Source: Shewanella marisflavi
GTDB taxonomy: Bacteria > Pseudomonadota > Gammaproteobacteria > Enterobacterales > Shewanellaceae
Reading direction: 5' to 3'
NCBI RefSeq assembly: GCF_023283925.1
Contig: NZ_JAKIKX010000003.1
Location: 372,001-436,000 of the forward strand
Length of the DNA stretch: 64,000 nt
A program made the position numbers and the translations under genes. The notes under the pieces are model-generated. The model was not told the origin of the DNA. It saw nothing but the letters and a program-made list of their open reading frames with translations, and ran no database searches. Positions within the stretch are counted from its first letter, which is position 1; every line of letters begins with the position of its first letter. Below, piece after piece: positions 10,531 to 18,803 of this stretch.

Positions 10531-10664
10531 CCCCAGACAGAGTCTGCTTTTACTCTAACTGGGGGCGCGTAAGAGGCTTTTTCGGCTCGGCTGCGTAGGG
10601 ATAAACCCTGGGACATTCGCGGCTCCTGGGTTCACATCCAGGCTGAGTCGGGGTAGAGTACGCG
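10531..10664 (+). ncRNA. Candidate structured RNA or intergenic repeat element
   Basis: This GC-rich island sits in an AT-rich gap. The first hairpin is strong: CCCCAG (10531-10536) pairs with CTGGGG (10559-10564), and inside it AGAGT (10539-10543) pairs with ACTCT (10552-10556). A later hairpin pairs CCTGG (10625-10629) with CCAGG (10638-10642). CGCGTA (10566-10571) can pair with TACGCG (10659-10664) to close the middle part. There is no ORF or terminator. It could be a leader of the small gene at 10698, an independent RNA on either strand, or a dispersed repeat. Strand is assigned only from the downstream gene. Confidence 0.4.
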
Positions 10665-10697
10665 GCATTAAGTAGAGCCTGTTTGTAGGCGGATAAG

Positions 10698-10958
10698 ATG
10701 AGAAGCAAAGTCATGAGTGATTATAAGACTGTAATCGATAACCTGGACGATTTAGCCAGCTTTCTGTTGGCGGTGGAGAATGGTGGTCTGGGACTGGAAG
10801 GCGTAGAAGGTGTCGGCATGGCGACCAATAATGCCGATGGCCGTCATTTTGTGGCGGTATTCGATAAGAACCACAAACTCTTGCATGCCCGCTGGATCAC
10901 AGATGAAGTGTTTGAGCAGGGTAAAGAGATGGTGCGTAAAGGCGTCTCACGTCACTAA
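10698..10958 (+). CDS. Small conserved-looking protein of unknown function
   Basis: This is an 86-aa (or 81-aa) soluble protein rich in acidic residues, with a Gly-rich stretch GGLGLEGVEGVGMA and no signal peptide, membrane segment or recognised motif. Two starts are possible: ATG 10698 after AGGCGG, or ATG 10713 giving MSDYKTVIDN. Coding character is good and a terminator hairpin lies just downstream. I do not recognise the family. The structured element upstream may belong to its leader. Confidence 0.65.
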   Translation: MRSKVMSDYKTVIDNLDDLASFLLAVENGGLGLEGVEGVGMATNNADGRHFVAVFDKNHKLLHARWITDEVFEQGKEMVRKGVSRH

Positions 10959-10968
10959 GATGTTGGTA

Positions 10969-11037
10969 TAAAAAATTAAGCCCGCGGCATGACACCGCGG
11001 GCTTAATTAAATGGCCCCTATATGAGTCTTAGGGGCC
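10969..11037 (-). terminator. Terminator of the M13 peptidase gene, with a second hairpin
   Basis: TTAAGCCCGCGG (10976-10987) pairs with CCGCGGGCTTAA (10995-11006). On the minus strand this 12-bp stem is followed by a run of T (complement of 10970-10975), so it is a good terminator for the gene ending at 11124. A second perfect hairpin, GGCCCCTA (11013-11020) with TAGGGGCC (11030-11037), precedes it. The first stem may also stop transcription of the small plus-strand gene. Confidence 0.75.
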
Positions 11038-11123
11038 TCTCAGAGGTAAACCATCATGCCCAGTATTTAAGTTATTAGTATCGATTTAGCTACTTAAACA
11101 AAATCACAGGCATTTTTATTGGT

Positions 11124-13199
11124 TTACCAGATCTTCACGCGTTGATCTTCAGGCAGGTACAGGGCATCTCCTGGCTTAACATCGAATGCCTTATACCAGG
11201 CATCGTGGTTACGCGGTGCAAGAGCGCGGTAACGTCCAGGCGCATGGGTGCCGCCGCGAAGCTGGTTAAGCATGCTCTGTTCGGTGCGCTTCTCTTTCCA
11301 TACCTGAGCCCACGCTAAGAAGAAACGTTGATCGCCGGTAAGACCGTCGATAACGGGAGCTTCTTTACCATTAAGGCTCAGTTTGTAAGCGTGATAGGCC
11401 ATTGCCAGACCACCCACGTCACCTATGTTTTCCCCTAAGCTGTTACGGCCATTAACGAAGTTGCCTTCGATTGGTTCATACTTGCTGTACTGGGCGGCAA
11501 GTTGATCGGCTTTGGTTTCAAATGCTGCGCGATCGGCATCTGTCCACCAGTTACGTTGGATACCGTTAGCGTCAGACTTAGAACCCTGGTCATCGAAACC
11601 GTGTCCCATTTCATGGCCTATCACAGCGCCGATACCGCCATAGTTAACGGCTGGATCGGCATTAGGATCGAAAAATGGTGGTTGCAGAATGGCCGCAGGG
11701 AACACAATTTCGTTAAACGAGCTATTGTAGTAAGCATTTACACGCTGTGGTGTCATGCCCCAACGGTTACGGTCAGTTTTTTGCAGCTCTTTGGCGACAC
11801 TGTCTTCACGGAAGAAGGTTCTTAGATTCTTAATGTTACCCACTAAGTCGTTGTTGCTGATGGTCAGGCCATCAAACTCTTGCCAAACATCAGGATAACC
11901 AATTTTAGGATTGAAAGAGGCCAGTTTTGCGTGAGCATTGACTTTGGTTTCTTCACCCATCCAATCTAAACCGTCGATACGCTGCCCCATGGCGGTGCGC
12001 AGGTTTTCCACCAGCTCAGCCATCTGCTGCTTCGATGATTCAGGAAAGTAACGTTTGACGTAAACTTTACCTATGGCAAAGCCTAATGACTGGGTACCTG
12101 ACATCTGCTCTACTGCGCGCTTCCAGCGTGGACGAGGCTCTTGCTGTCCGTTTAGTGTCTTGCCGTAGAAGTCGAAGTAGGTGGTGTAGATCTCATCTGA
12201 CAAGAGTTCGGCGTTATCACTGACGGCGTGGAATGTCAGGTAATCCTGCCAAACCGTTAACGCTTCATTATTGATCAGTTCGATCATCGCCTTAATCGGT
12301 TCTGGCTGAGAGATGTTGAGCTGAGGGACTTTATAACCTGTCTCGGCGAAATAGATATCCCAGTTAAAACCTGGATACTCAGTGCTGAGTTGATCACGCT
12401 TGATCTGGTTTAAGGTGAGGTCGCGGTTACGGCGCTTCTCACGTGGCCAATGGCCTTCAGCGATTTTGGTTTCTAACGCTAAGATGGCCTCTGCACGAGG
12501 AGCCGCATCTTTAACACCAGCAAATTCAAGCATTTTGGTGATATGGGCTAAGTAAGCTTCGCGAATCTTGACGAAACGTTCACTGTCTTCCAAATAGTAA
12601 GAGCGATCCGGGAGACCCAAGCCACCGGCACCGATAGACATCTCATATTGATCAGGGTTGAGGCGGTTAAACCACATACCACCACCAATAGGCGCGCTAA
12701 TTCCCTCTAACCAGGCATTACCAAAGACTTTAGTAAGATCATCGGTCGATTTGATAGCGGCAATTTGATCTAAGGTTGGCTGAACCGGGCTGATACCCAG
12801 TTTGTTAATGGTATCGATATCCATGTAAGCCTTGTAGAAGTTAGCGATTAGTTGCTCTTCTGCATTAAGCTCCTGACGGCTGGCGATATCATCAATAATC
12901 TCTTTTACCTGAACTTCACTGCGCTCAGCCAAGGCATTAAAGGCGCCGTAACGGGTTTTGTCAGCCGGCATGACGAAGTTGTCATACCAAGTACCGCTGG
13001 CATACATGAAGAAATCGTCGCCCGGTTTGACATCAAGGTTACGGGCTGTGAGATCGACACCAAAACTGCCTAATTCGGCTTTGGCCTGAGATGGGGCGAC
13101 CACTTCTGATGAAGCAGCATTGTTAGAACGGGTATCTTGGTTGCTGCAGCCACCGAGAACAGCGGTGGTTAAGGCTATAGCGATTAGGGATTTTTTCAT
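11124..13199 (-). CDS. pepO: M13-family zinc metallopeptidase lipoprotein (PepO/neprilysin-like)
   Basis: This 691-aa protein has a lipoprotein signal peptide (lipobox LGGC, Cys18) and a full-length M13 fold. Zinc ligands His529 and His533 (HEMGH) and Glu590, with Asp594 (ENIGD), are present, as is the substrate-binding NAYYN at 488-492. The family cleaves oligopeptides, and lipidation should place it at a membrane facing the periplasm. AAGGAAGAG sits 7 nt before the ATG. A terminator follows the gene. It is transcribed away from the cupin gene across a 318-bp gap that must hold both promoters. I saw no distinct operator there. Confidence 0.93.
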   Translation of the reverse strand: MKKSLIAIALTTAVLGGCSNQDTRSNNAASSEVVAPSQAKAELGSFGVDLTARNLDVKPGDDFFMYASGTWYDNFVMPADKTRYGAFNALAERSEVQVKEIIDDIASRQELNAEEQLIANFYKAYMDIDTINKLGISPVQPTLDQIAAIKSTDDLTKVFGNAWLEGISAPIGGGMWFNRLNPDQYEMSIGAGGLGLPDRSYYLEDSERFVKIREAYLAHITKMLEFAGVKDAAPRAEAILALETKIAEGHWPREKRRNRDLTLNQIKRDQLSTEYPGFNWDIYFAETGYKVPQLNISQPEPIKAMIELINNEALTVWQDYLTFHAVSDNAELLSDEIYTTYFDFYGKTLNGQQEPRPRWKRAVEQMSGTQSLGFAIGKVYVKRYFPESSKQQMAELVENLRTAMGQRIDGLDWMGEETKVNAHAKLASFNPKIGYPDVWQEFDGLTISNNDLVGNIKNLRTFFREDSVAKELQKTDRNRWGMTPQRVNAYYNSSFNEIVFPAAILQPPFFDPNADPAVNYGGIGAVIGHEMGHGFDDQGSKSDANGIQRNWWTDADRAAFETKADQLAAQYSKYEPIEGNFVNGRNSLGENIGDVGGLAMAYHAYKLSLNGKEAPVIDGLTGDQRFFLAWAQVWKEKRTEQSMLNQLRGGTHAPGRYRALAPRNHDAWYKAFDVKPGDALYLPEDQRVKIW

Positions 13200-13517
13200 T
13201 GGTGCTCTCTTCCTTACTGAGTTATTTTTTTGGTTTTAAAGGTACGGCGGTAGAAGCTTACCAAGGTGAACAACAAAGTTAAAACGGTTATCAGCCAGAC
13301 AATTGTAATAAAAGAATACACAGCTTAATGTCAGGTTGGCCGAAATTGGAAGTTACCGCCCAGTTTGAGGCTGAGTGTCTACGCAGAGATGTCTTGGTGT
13401 TGGTCTTGGCGTTGGTCACAGCCTTAGATGACAAGATAAGTTAGTCTAAGAGCAATGCCCGCCCTGTTAGGGTGCGCTAAGCCTAGAGCATCAGGATATC
13501 GAGAATAAGGAGTCGCT

Positions 13518-13988
13518 ATGCAGGGCGCGGATTACTTCATTAAAGAGCTTGAGTTAGAGCAGCATGTCGAAGGCGGGTATTACCGCTCTTCCTACCGGGC
13601 GCTGGAGCAGTTTGACGACAAACGTCAGCTGTGGACCAGTATCTATTTTCTACTGCGTACTGGCGAAGTGTCTCATTTTCACCGTTTGACCGCCGATGAG
13701 ATGTGGTATTTCCATGGTGGTGAGCCCTTGACCATTTATATGATCGATGAGGAGGGCAACTTAACCACGGCTCAGCTGGGGCTAGATATCGCCGCCGGGC
13801 AGCGGCCGCAATTTCTGGTGCCTAAGGGTTGTATCTTCGGCTCGGCCATGAATAACCCGGGGTTTTCCTTGGTAGGTTGTATGGTATCACCTGGGTTTAC
13901 CTTCGAGGACTTTGAGTTGTTCGAGAGGCAAACTCTGCTAAATGCCTATCCCCAGCACAGACAGATCATCGAGCGGCTGACTCGATAA
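13518..13988 (+). CDS. Cupin-superfamily DUF985 protein
   Basis: This 156-aa single-domain beta-barrel protein contains EGGYYRSSYR near the N-terminus, SHFHRLTADEMWYFHGG (the metal-binding-like His/Glu cluster) and LVPKGCIFGSAMN, all typical of the DUF985 cupins. The family has a metal-binding jelly-roll fold, but no reaction is established. AAGGAG lies 7 nt before the ATG. It is monocistronic and converges on the DUF1840 gene. Confidence 0.85.
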   Translation: MQGADYFIKELELEQHVEGGYYRSSYRALEQFDDKRQLWTSIYFLLRTGEVSHFHRLTADEMWYFHGGEPLTIYMIDEEGNLTTAQLGLDIAAGQRPQFLVPKGCIFGSAMNNPGFSLVGCMVSPGFTFEDFELFERQTLLNAYPQHRQIIERLTR

Positions 13989-14022
13989 GTCATAAAGGAC
14001 TGCTTAAAGGCATTTTTTGGGA

Positions 14023-14322
14023 TTATTCCCACATCACATTCTGGTTGTTGCTGGCTGCCGATTCGAATAGCTCGATAAGGGGCAATGCGCGCTGCCTGAG
14101 ACTGACAAAGGGGCCTTGGTCTTCATCGTCTTCTGCCTGTGGGGGCTCTGTTGGCGCATTGGCTACCGCCTGTTGCAGCCGGGTGAGGGCGGCTGGCACA
14201 TCTTCGGCACGTATCGCGCCCGGCACAGATGTACTGTGGCCGAGTATTGTTAAGAAGGTTTGTGCTACATCGCCAAACAGTGTGATATCGGCGTAGTGCT
14301 TGGTTTTAAAGGTGACTAGCAT
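14023..14322 (-). CDS. DUF1840 family protein
   Basis: This is a 99-aa protein starting MLVTFKTKHYADITLFGDVA, a typical DUF1840 beginning, followed by GHSTSVPGAI and an acidic linker before FVSLRQRALPLIELFESA. The ATG at 14322 has AAGGAA 7 nt upstream and matches the family start, whereas the ATG at 14349 adds nine unrelated residues. Function is unknown and no membrane segment is present. It ends in VMWE close to the end of the convergent cupin gene. Confidence 0.8.
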   Translation of the reverse strand: MLVTFKTKHYADITLFGDVAQTFLTILGHSTSVPGAIRAEDVPAALTRLQQAVANAPTEPPQAEDDEDQGPFVSLRQRALPLIELFESAASNNQNVMWE

Positions 14323-14505
14323 TGTGTTATTCCTTATTTGGAGTTGCATTTGGCGCTAAGTTCAATCCTCTAAAGGAGCCTTGGCTGTATGATTTAGCCT
14401 GGGAGATGCTAGCTTGAAAGGAGTGATCCAGTATATCAGATCTCGTGTCATTAAAATTATAACCTATTGTCTCTTGGCCTGACTTTTACCGAGCAACTTG
14501 ATAAC

Positions 14506-14547
14506 GGCTAACTAGGATAGTTAGCCCCTCTGTCTGAAGGGCTAACT
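14506..14547. repeat. Competing inverted repeats
   Basis: GGCTAACT (14506-14513), AGTTAGCC (14519-14526) and GGCTAACT (14540-14547) can form two mutually exclusive hairpins, because the middle copy can pair with either flank. They lie between two minus-strand genes. Neither hairpin has a strong T tract, so a terminator role for the cyclase at 14672 is only possible. Confidence 0.5.
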
Positions 14548-14593
14548 CTAACTAACTTAGGGCTACTACTTAATTTTAGTCTGCTTTAGCTTG

Positions 14594-14657
14594 GCCATGG
14601 CTTGGTTGTGCCGTGGTTTAGTCGTGCCATGTTTTGATCGTGCCATGGCTTGGTAGC
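14594..14657. repeat. Four tandem imperfect 16-bp repeats
   Basis: Four consecutive 16-bp units begin GCCATGG, GCCGTGG, GCCATGT and GCCATGG, and most end in TCGT, TTGT or TAGC. The array starts 14 bp beyond the stop codon of the diguanylate cyclase (stop at 14672, minus strand). No protein function is supported for it. Confidence 0.75.
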
Positions 14658-14671
14658 AATAGGTCTTGGTA

Positions 14672-15772
14672 TTAATCGTTGACGGCTCTGTGCTCAGCTG
14701 GCTGAGTTGGGCTTTGGGTTTCGGCCACGACTCGGTTTCGGCCGCAGTGTTTGGCCTGATAGAGGGCATTGTCGGCGCGGTTGATCAGCGACTTGGTGGT
14801 GTCATCACTCCTTAATGCAGACACGCCGATGCTGATGGTTAGTGATTGGGCGGCAAACTTTTGGCTTGCCACATCTTGGCGTAATTGTTCAGCCAGTTTC
14901 ATTGCCTGAGGCTGTGTGGTGTCTGGCAGTATGATCACAAACTCCTCTCCACCCCAGCGGGCAAGAAAGTCACCTTGACGGATCAGGCTCTTTAGGCTGT
15001 CGGCCAGCTGGCACAGTACCTGATCTCCAGCCAGGTGGCCGTAGGCATCATTAATCTGCTTGAAATAATCTACATCGAGAATCAGTAGGCTAAGGGGCAT
15101 TTGTTGATGATGGCTTTGCTGTACGCCTTGCTCTAGCGTTAAGTCGAGCTTCTCCCTGTTGTAGAGACCGGTCAGCTTGTCGGTTTCAGCCAGCTTCTGG
15201 ATCTTGGCGTTGCGCTCGGCCAGTTGACGATAGGCCGAGGAGCGGGTGCCCTCGTAGAAACGAAACAACATAATATGGGCAATCGATACCTCGATAACAT
15301 TGAATAGCGCGCCCATGCCGAAGGTGACGGGCTTAGCCTCCTGGATCTGGCCATAGACTATGTAGGCGCACACACCGAAGGCGATAAGGCAAATCAGGCT
15401 GCCTCTTTGACGGCCAAGGAGGAAGAAAGCGAACGGCGGGATCAGGGTGGCCCAATAGAGAGAATGGGCATAGCCACCCACCGAGGCGACAAATAGCAGG
15501 ATTAATCCCGTGACCATCAGGGTCACCGCCCAGGAGGCGAGGTTAACGTTGGCGGTTCTGTTGAAAAACAGCAGGATCGATAGGGAGATCAGCAAGCCGC
15601 TGGCGTCTAAGGCGGCGTACTCATAGCTTTCGAAATAGAAGATATTGAGCAGGGTCAGCACCAGGAAGAAGGAGCTGCTAAGTAGCAGAGTATGACCTAT
15701 TAAACGAGTTCGCCAATAGTCTCTGTGTCCCGGTGGATATTGGGCAAAGTCTTTGTACCAATACTTGAGCAT
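14672..15772 (-). CDS. Integral-membrane diguanylate cyclase
   Basis: This is a 366-aa protein. The N-terminal half is about six hydrophobic helices (residues 25-185) with no large periplasmic loop. A GGDEF domain follows with GGEEF at 274-278 and an RxxD inhibitory site (RQGD) five residues before. The substrate-binding FKQINDAYGHLAGD region is intact, so it should synthesise cyclic di-GMP. The membrane part may sense a small or membrane-dissolved ligand, which is inference. It is monocistronic, and a tandem repeat array lies just after its stop codon. Confidence 0.9.
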   Translation of the reverse strand: MLKYWYKDFAQYPPGHRDYWRTRLIGHTLLLSSSFFLVLTLLNIFYFESYEYAALDASGLLISLSILLFFNRTANVNLASWAVTLMVTGLILLFVASVGGYAHSLYWATLIPPFAFFLLGRQRGSLICLIAFGVCAYIVYGQIQEAKPVTFGMGALFNVIEVSIAHIMLFRFYEGTRSSAYRQLAERNAKIQKLAETDKLTGLYNREKLDLTLEQGVQQSHHQQMPLSLLILDVDYFKQINDAYGHLAGDQVLCQLADSLKSLIRQGDFLARWGGEEFVIILPDTTQPQAMKLAEQLRQDVASQKFAAQSLTISIGVSALRSDDTTKSLINRADNALYQAKHCGRNRVVAETQSPTQPAEHRAVND

Positions 15773-15983
15773 GATGTCCCTTTCTTCTTTGCGTATGAGA
15801 ATTATTACCCAAATTTGCCGCGATTAACAGTGGCTTATCTGGTGATTTCCAGTACCTTTTTAGTTAGGTAAGCTTAATTTCGCCGCAATTAGGGAGTGTG
15901 ACGCCTTGTTTGAGTCTATGTTAGGGTTAGCGCACAGGAGAAGACGTTGATTTTCTGGCTGTCGGCGTTTTAGTTTTAGAGCG

Positions 15984-16200
15984 GATGAAAAGCAATGACA
16001 GCATTCTTACTGCAGAGGTGGAGTGAGGATTAACGCTGGCAGTTGGAGTTTTAGCTTTATGGGGGATGAAAAGGAATGACAGCATTCTTACTACAGAGAT
16101 GGAGTGAGGATTAACGTTGGCAGCTAGTGTCTTGGGGTGGGGATGAAGAAACTATGACAGCATTCTTACTACAGAGGTGGAGTGAGATTGAGTGGCAGCT
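15984..16200 (+). repeat. Three tandem copies of the downstream gene's translation start region
   Basis: The segment beginning GATGAA and running through ATGACAGCATTCTTACT and CAGAG(G/A)TGGAGTGAG occurs three times, with ATG codons at 15995, 16076 and 16154 (spacing 81 and 78 bp). The third copy is the real start of the membrane protein gene. The first two read MTAFLLQRWSED then stop (15995-16033 and 16076-16114). The unit thus covers upstream bases plus about the first 15 codons of the gene. Confidence 0.85.
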
Positions 16201-16834
16201 TGATGTTGCTCAGGTGCTTGCCATGGCATTGCTGGCGCTTTGGTTGTGGGCTATTTGGCCCAGTGAAGATGTGAAGAGCCTGCTTAAAGACAAGGCTCTG
16301 CAAACGCGACTGCTGTTGGCCATCTTCTTCATCAACGCCCTGTGGCTGATTGATGCCAGCATCACGCCGGGAATTCACGCACATTTTCTTGGTCTGGTGA
16401 CCCTAATGCTGATGTTTGGCTGGCGTTTGGCCACCTTAGCACTGCTGTTACCCGTGGCCTTTTTTGCCACCTTTATGCTCAAACTGCCGCTGGACTTTGC
16501 CATCTATAGCCTGGTGGCGATAGCTCTTCCCCTGTTTCTCTGTTATGTGGTCTACAGCCAGGTATTTAAGTATCTGCCGCACCACCTGTTTGTCTATATC
16601 TTTTGCGGCGCCTTTCTTAACGCCTTCTTATGTATCATCTTTCATATTCTCTGTTGGTCGACCTGGCTCTATCTCAGTACAGACTATGACTGGGCTTACC
16701 TTGTCGATAACTATATTTTGCTGATCCCTTTATTGGCTTTTCCAGAAGCCTTGCTCAATGGTATGGCGGTGACCTTGATGGTGGTTTATCGCCCCGAATG
16801 GCTTTATGACTATTCGGATAGAACCTACTTTTAG
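16154..16834 (+). CDS. Putative CbiM-like (COG3235-type) integral membrane protein
   Basis: This protein of about 226 aa has five to six hydrophobic helices, a GIHAHFLGLVTLMLMFGWR segment resembling the conserved loop and helix of CbiM-type permease components, and a C-terminal PEALLNGMAVTLMVVYRPEW. CbiM proteins belong to energy-coupling transporters for cobalt or nickel. No energising subunits lie next to it, so transport is not shown here. The chosen start is ATG 16154, because its first codons are the sequence duplicated upstream; ATG 16127 would add nine residues. The two upstream start-region copies may affect its translation. Confidence 0.6.
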   Translation: MTAFLLQRWSEIEWQLDVAQVLAMALLALWLWAIWPSEDVKSLLKDKALQTRLLLAIFFINALWLIDASITPGIHAHFLGLVTLMLMFGWRLATLALLLPVAFFATFMLKLPLDFAIYSLVAIALPLFLCYVVYSQVFKYLPHHLFVYIFCGAFLNAFLCIIFHILCWSTWLYLSTDYDWAYLVDNYILLIPLLAFPEALLNGMAVTLMVVYRPEWLYDYSDRTYF

Positions 16835-16922
16835 ATTGATTTTCAGACCTATTGAGTGTCATCTCTCTGTCGCATTGGCGGGGTAAGTTAGGCTCACGGA
16901 ACAGCAGTGTTAACCTGGGGAT

Positions 16923-17945
16923 ATGAGCCGGTTTTCCTTCGAGCATGCTTTTGAAATCGATACCCTTAAGCGGTTAATCGCCCAACATCAGGCGCATTTT
17001 CGTCATCGCTCCTTACTGGATTTCTATTATCGCGGTGAACCGCTGTCGGTGACCGCAATCGAGCTGGGTTCACAAGAGAGTCACGCGCCTTGTGTGCTGT
17101 TTGTGGGCGGTGTACATGGCGTCGAGCGCATCGGTGCCCAGGTGGTGCTGGCCTTTCTGGGCAGTTTACTCAATCGTCTGCCATGGGACACCCATTTGCA
17201 GGCGCTGCTCAACAAGGTGCGTTTGGCCTTTGTCCCCATAGTGAACCCTGCGGGATTTTTACGTGGCAGTCGCGGTAATGGTCAAAACGTGGATTTGATG
17301 CGTAACGCCCCTATTGAGGCGAAGCAGCGCGTCACCTTTTTGGTGGGCGGCCAGCGTATGTCAAGACATTTACCTTGGTATCGTGGCGAGGGGATGGAAG
17401 GTGAGACTCGGGCGCTGGTGGATTATGTCAAGGCACTGCATAGTCGCAGTAGCAGTTTGCTGGCCTTAGACGCGCACTCGGGTTTTGGCCTTAAGGATCA
17501 TCTCTGGTTCCCTCATGCCCACACCAGCGATCCCTTTGGCGGTATCGGTTACGTGTATCAATTGCATAAGTTGTTCGAGACCAGCTATCCCTATCACGGG
17601 CACTATCAATTGGCGCCCCAGAGTCATTTTTATACTACCCATGGGGATATTTGGGATCATCTAGTGGTGAGTTCTGACTGCAAGGTGCCTTTTGTGCCGC
17701 TAACCTTAGAGATGGGGTCGTGGGCCTGGGTGCGAAAAAATCCTCGCCAGCTTCTGAATTTCGCCGGCTATTTTAACCCTCAGGCATCCCACAGGCAGCA
17801 CAGGATCTTGCGCCGTCATCTGGTGTTAATGCAGTTTCTGCTCAATGCCGCTTATGGCGAGGTACTTGAGCAGATCACCCCGCCTGAGCTGATTCGACTG
17901 ACCGACGAAGGGTTAAGGCTTTGGTTTAATCGAGGAGTAAGATGA
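16923..17945 (+). CDS. M14-type zinc carboxypeptidase-like protein
   Basis: This is a 340-aa protein without a signal peptide. The first zinc-binding pair is in GGVHGVERIG (His65 and Glu68). A third His ligand is likely in LLALDAHSGFG, and a catalytic Glu in PLTLEMGSW. NGQNVDLMRN resembles the substrate-carboxylate Arg/Asn motif of the family. This matches DUF2817/succinylglutamate desuccinylase-like M14 members acting on small amide or peptide substrates. GGGG precedes the ATG. The stop codon overlaps the next start (ATGA), so the two genes are translationally coupled. Confidence 0.78.
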   Translation: MSRFSFEHAFEIDTLKRLIAQHQAHFRHRSLLDFYYRGEPLSVTAIELGSQESHAPCVLFVGGVHGVERIGAQVVLAFLGSLLNRLPWDTHLQALLNKVRLAFVPIVNPAGFLRGSRGNGQNVDLMRNAPIEAKQRVTFLVGGQRMSRHLPWYRGEGMEGETRALVDYVKALHSRSSSLLALDAHSGFGLKDHLWFPHAHTSDPFGGIGYVYQLHKLFETSYPYHGHYQLAPQSHFYTTHGDIWDHLVVSSDCKVPFVPLTLEMGSWAWVRKNPRQLLNFAGYFNPQASHRQHRILRRHLVLMQFLLNAAYGEVLEQITPPELIRLTDEGLRLWFNRGVR

Positions 17946-18706
17946 GAACCTTAGTATTGCTTAGAGGCTTGATGCGTGACGAGCGTCACTGGCAAGGGTT
18001 CGCCGAGCGATTAATGGCTGCTGGCGAGCAGGTGGTTTGTGTCGATCTCCCGGGGAACGGCCGTCTTGCCGACGAGATTAGCCCAATGACTATCGACGGC
18101 TATTGTGACAGGGTGTGGTCTCAGGTCACGCCTCACATCAGTCCCTTTAAGGGCAAGTCTGTGGTGCTGATTGGTCTTTCTATGGGCGGCATGACGGCGC
18201 TCGCGCTGGCCAGGCGTTACCCGGACAGTATTCGTCAGGTGGTGCTGCTCAATAGCAGCGCGGCTAACCTCTCGCCTTGGTATCGGCGCTTTCGTTTGTT
18301 GCCGCTGCTTGGGGCGTTGCTGGGGGCCATACGACTCAAGCTGACACAGTTGAGCCGCCGCCTCAGCCTGGTGGAGACCTGTGTGCTGCAATACACCAGC
18401 CGCTATCATGGCGACAATTTGGTATTGATCGCTAACTGGAGCCGCTGGCGCAATGAGCGGCATACCAGCCTGGGAAATGGTATTCGCCAGCTTATTGCCT
18501 GCGCGCGTTTCAAGGCGCCAAAGTTTGAGAGTATTCCGGTGGTGGTGCTGTGCGGCGCCGAGGATAAGCTCGCCGACCCAAGTTGCGCCCGCTCGCTGGC
18601 AAGTTTTTATCGCACCCAAGCATTGGTGTTGCCCGATTGTGGCCATGATATGAGTTTGGATGCACCTGAGGTGCTACTGGTCTGCTTACAGTCCAAACTG
18701 CTCTAA
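17942..18706 (+). CDS. Alpha/beta hydrolase
   Basis: This 254-aa alpha/beta-hydrolase-fold protein has the nucleophile elbow GLSMGG (Ser near residue 80), an acid in CGAEDKLADP and a catalytic His in CGHDMSLDAPE, so the triad is complete. DLPGNG is the usual oxyanion-loop area. No signal peptide is seen. It overlaps the M14-type peptidase gene by four bases (ATGA), pointing to a shared operon and possibly a shared substrate such as a peptide or acylated amide. The substrate cannot be told from sequence. Confidence 0.85.
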   Translation: MRTLVLLRGLMRDERHWQGFAERLMAAGEQVVCVDLPGNGRLADEISPMTIDGYCDRVWSQVTPHISPFKGKSVVLIGLSMGGMTALALARRYPDSIRQVVLLNSSAANLSPWYRRFRLLPLLGALLGAIRLKLTQLSRRLSLVETCVLQYTSRYHGDNLVLIANWSRWRNERHTSLGNGIRQLIACARFKAPKFESIPVVVLCGAEDKLADPSCARSLASFYRTQALVLPDCGHDMSLDAPEVLLVCLQSKLL

Positions 18707-18803
18707 GTCGGCCTGCGGCAAATTGTCATATTAATTTGGTCTAACTGTCATCTGTACTGACTAGTATCCCTGCGCAAATATTATTAATTGAGGGGATAAT
18801 CGA

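Noticed and set aside
10441..10697. Known housekeeping RNAs (6S or tmRNA) as identity of the structured element
   Set aside because: The sequence does not match the remembered start, end or pairing of either RNA.
14566..14769. Minus-strand ORF across the 16-bp repeats
   Set aside because: It overlaps the end of the cyclase gene in another frame and its sequence is a product of the repeats.
18011..18646. Long minus-strand ORF inside the alpha/beta hydrolase gene
   Set aside because: It is a shadow frame of a gene with a complete catalytic triad.
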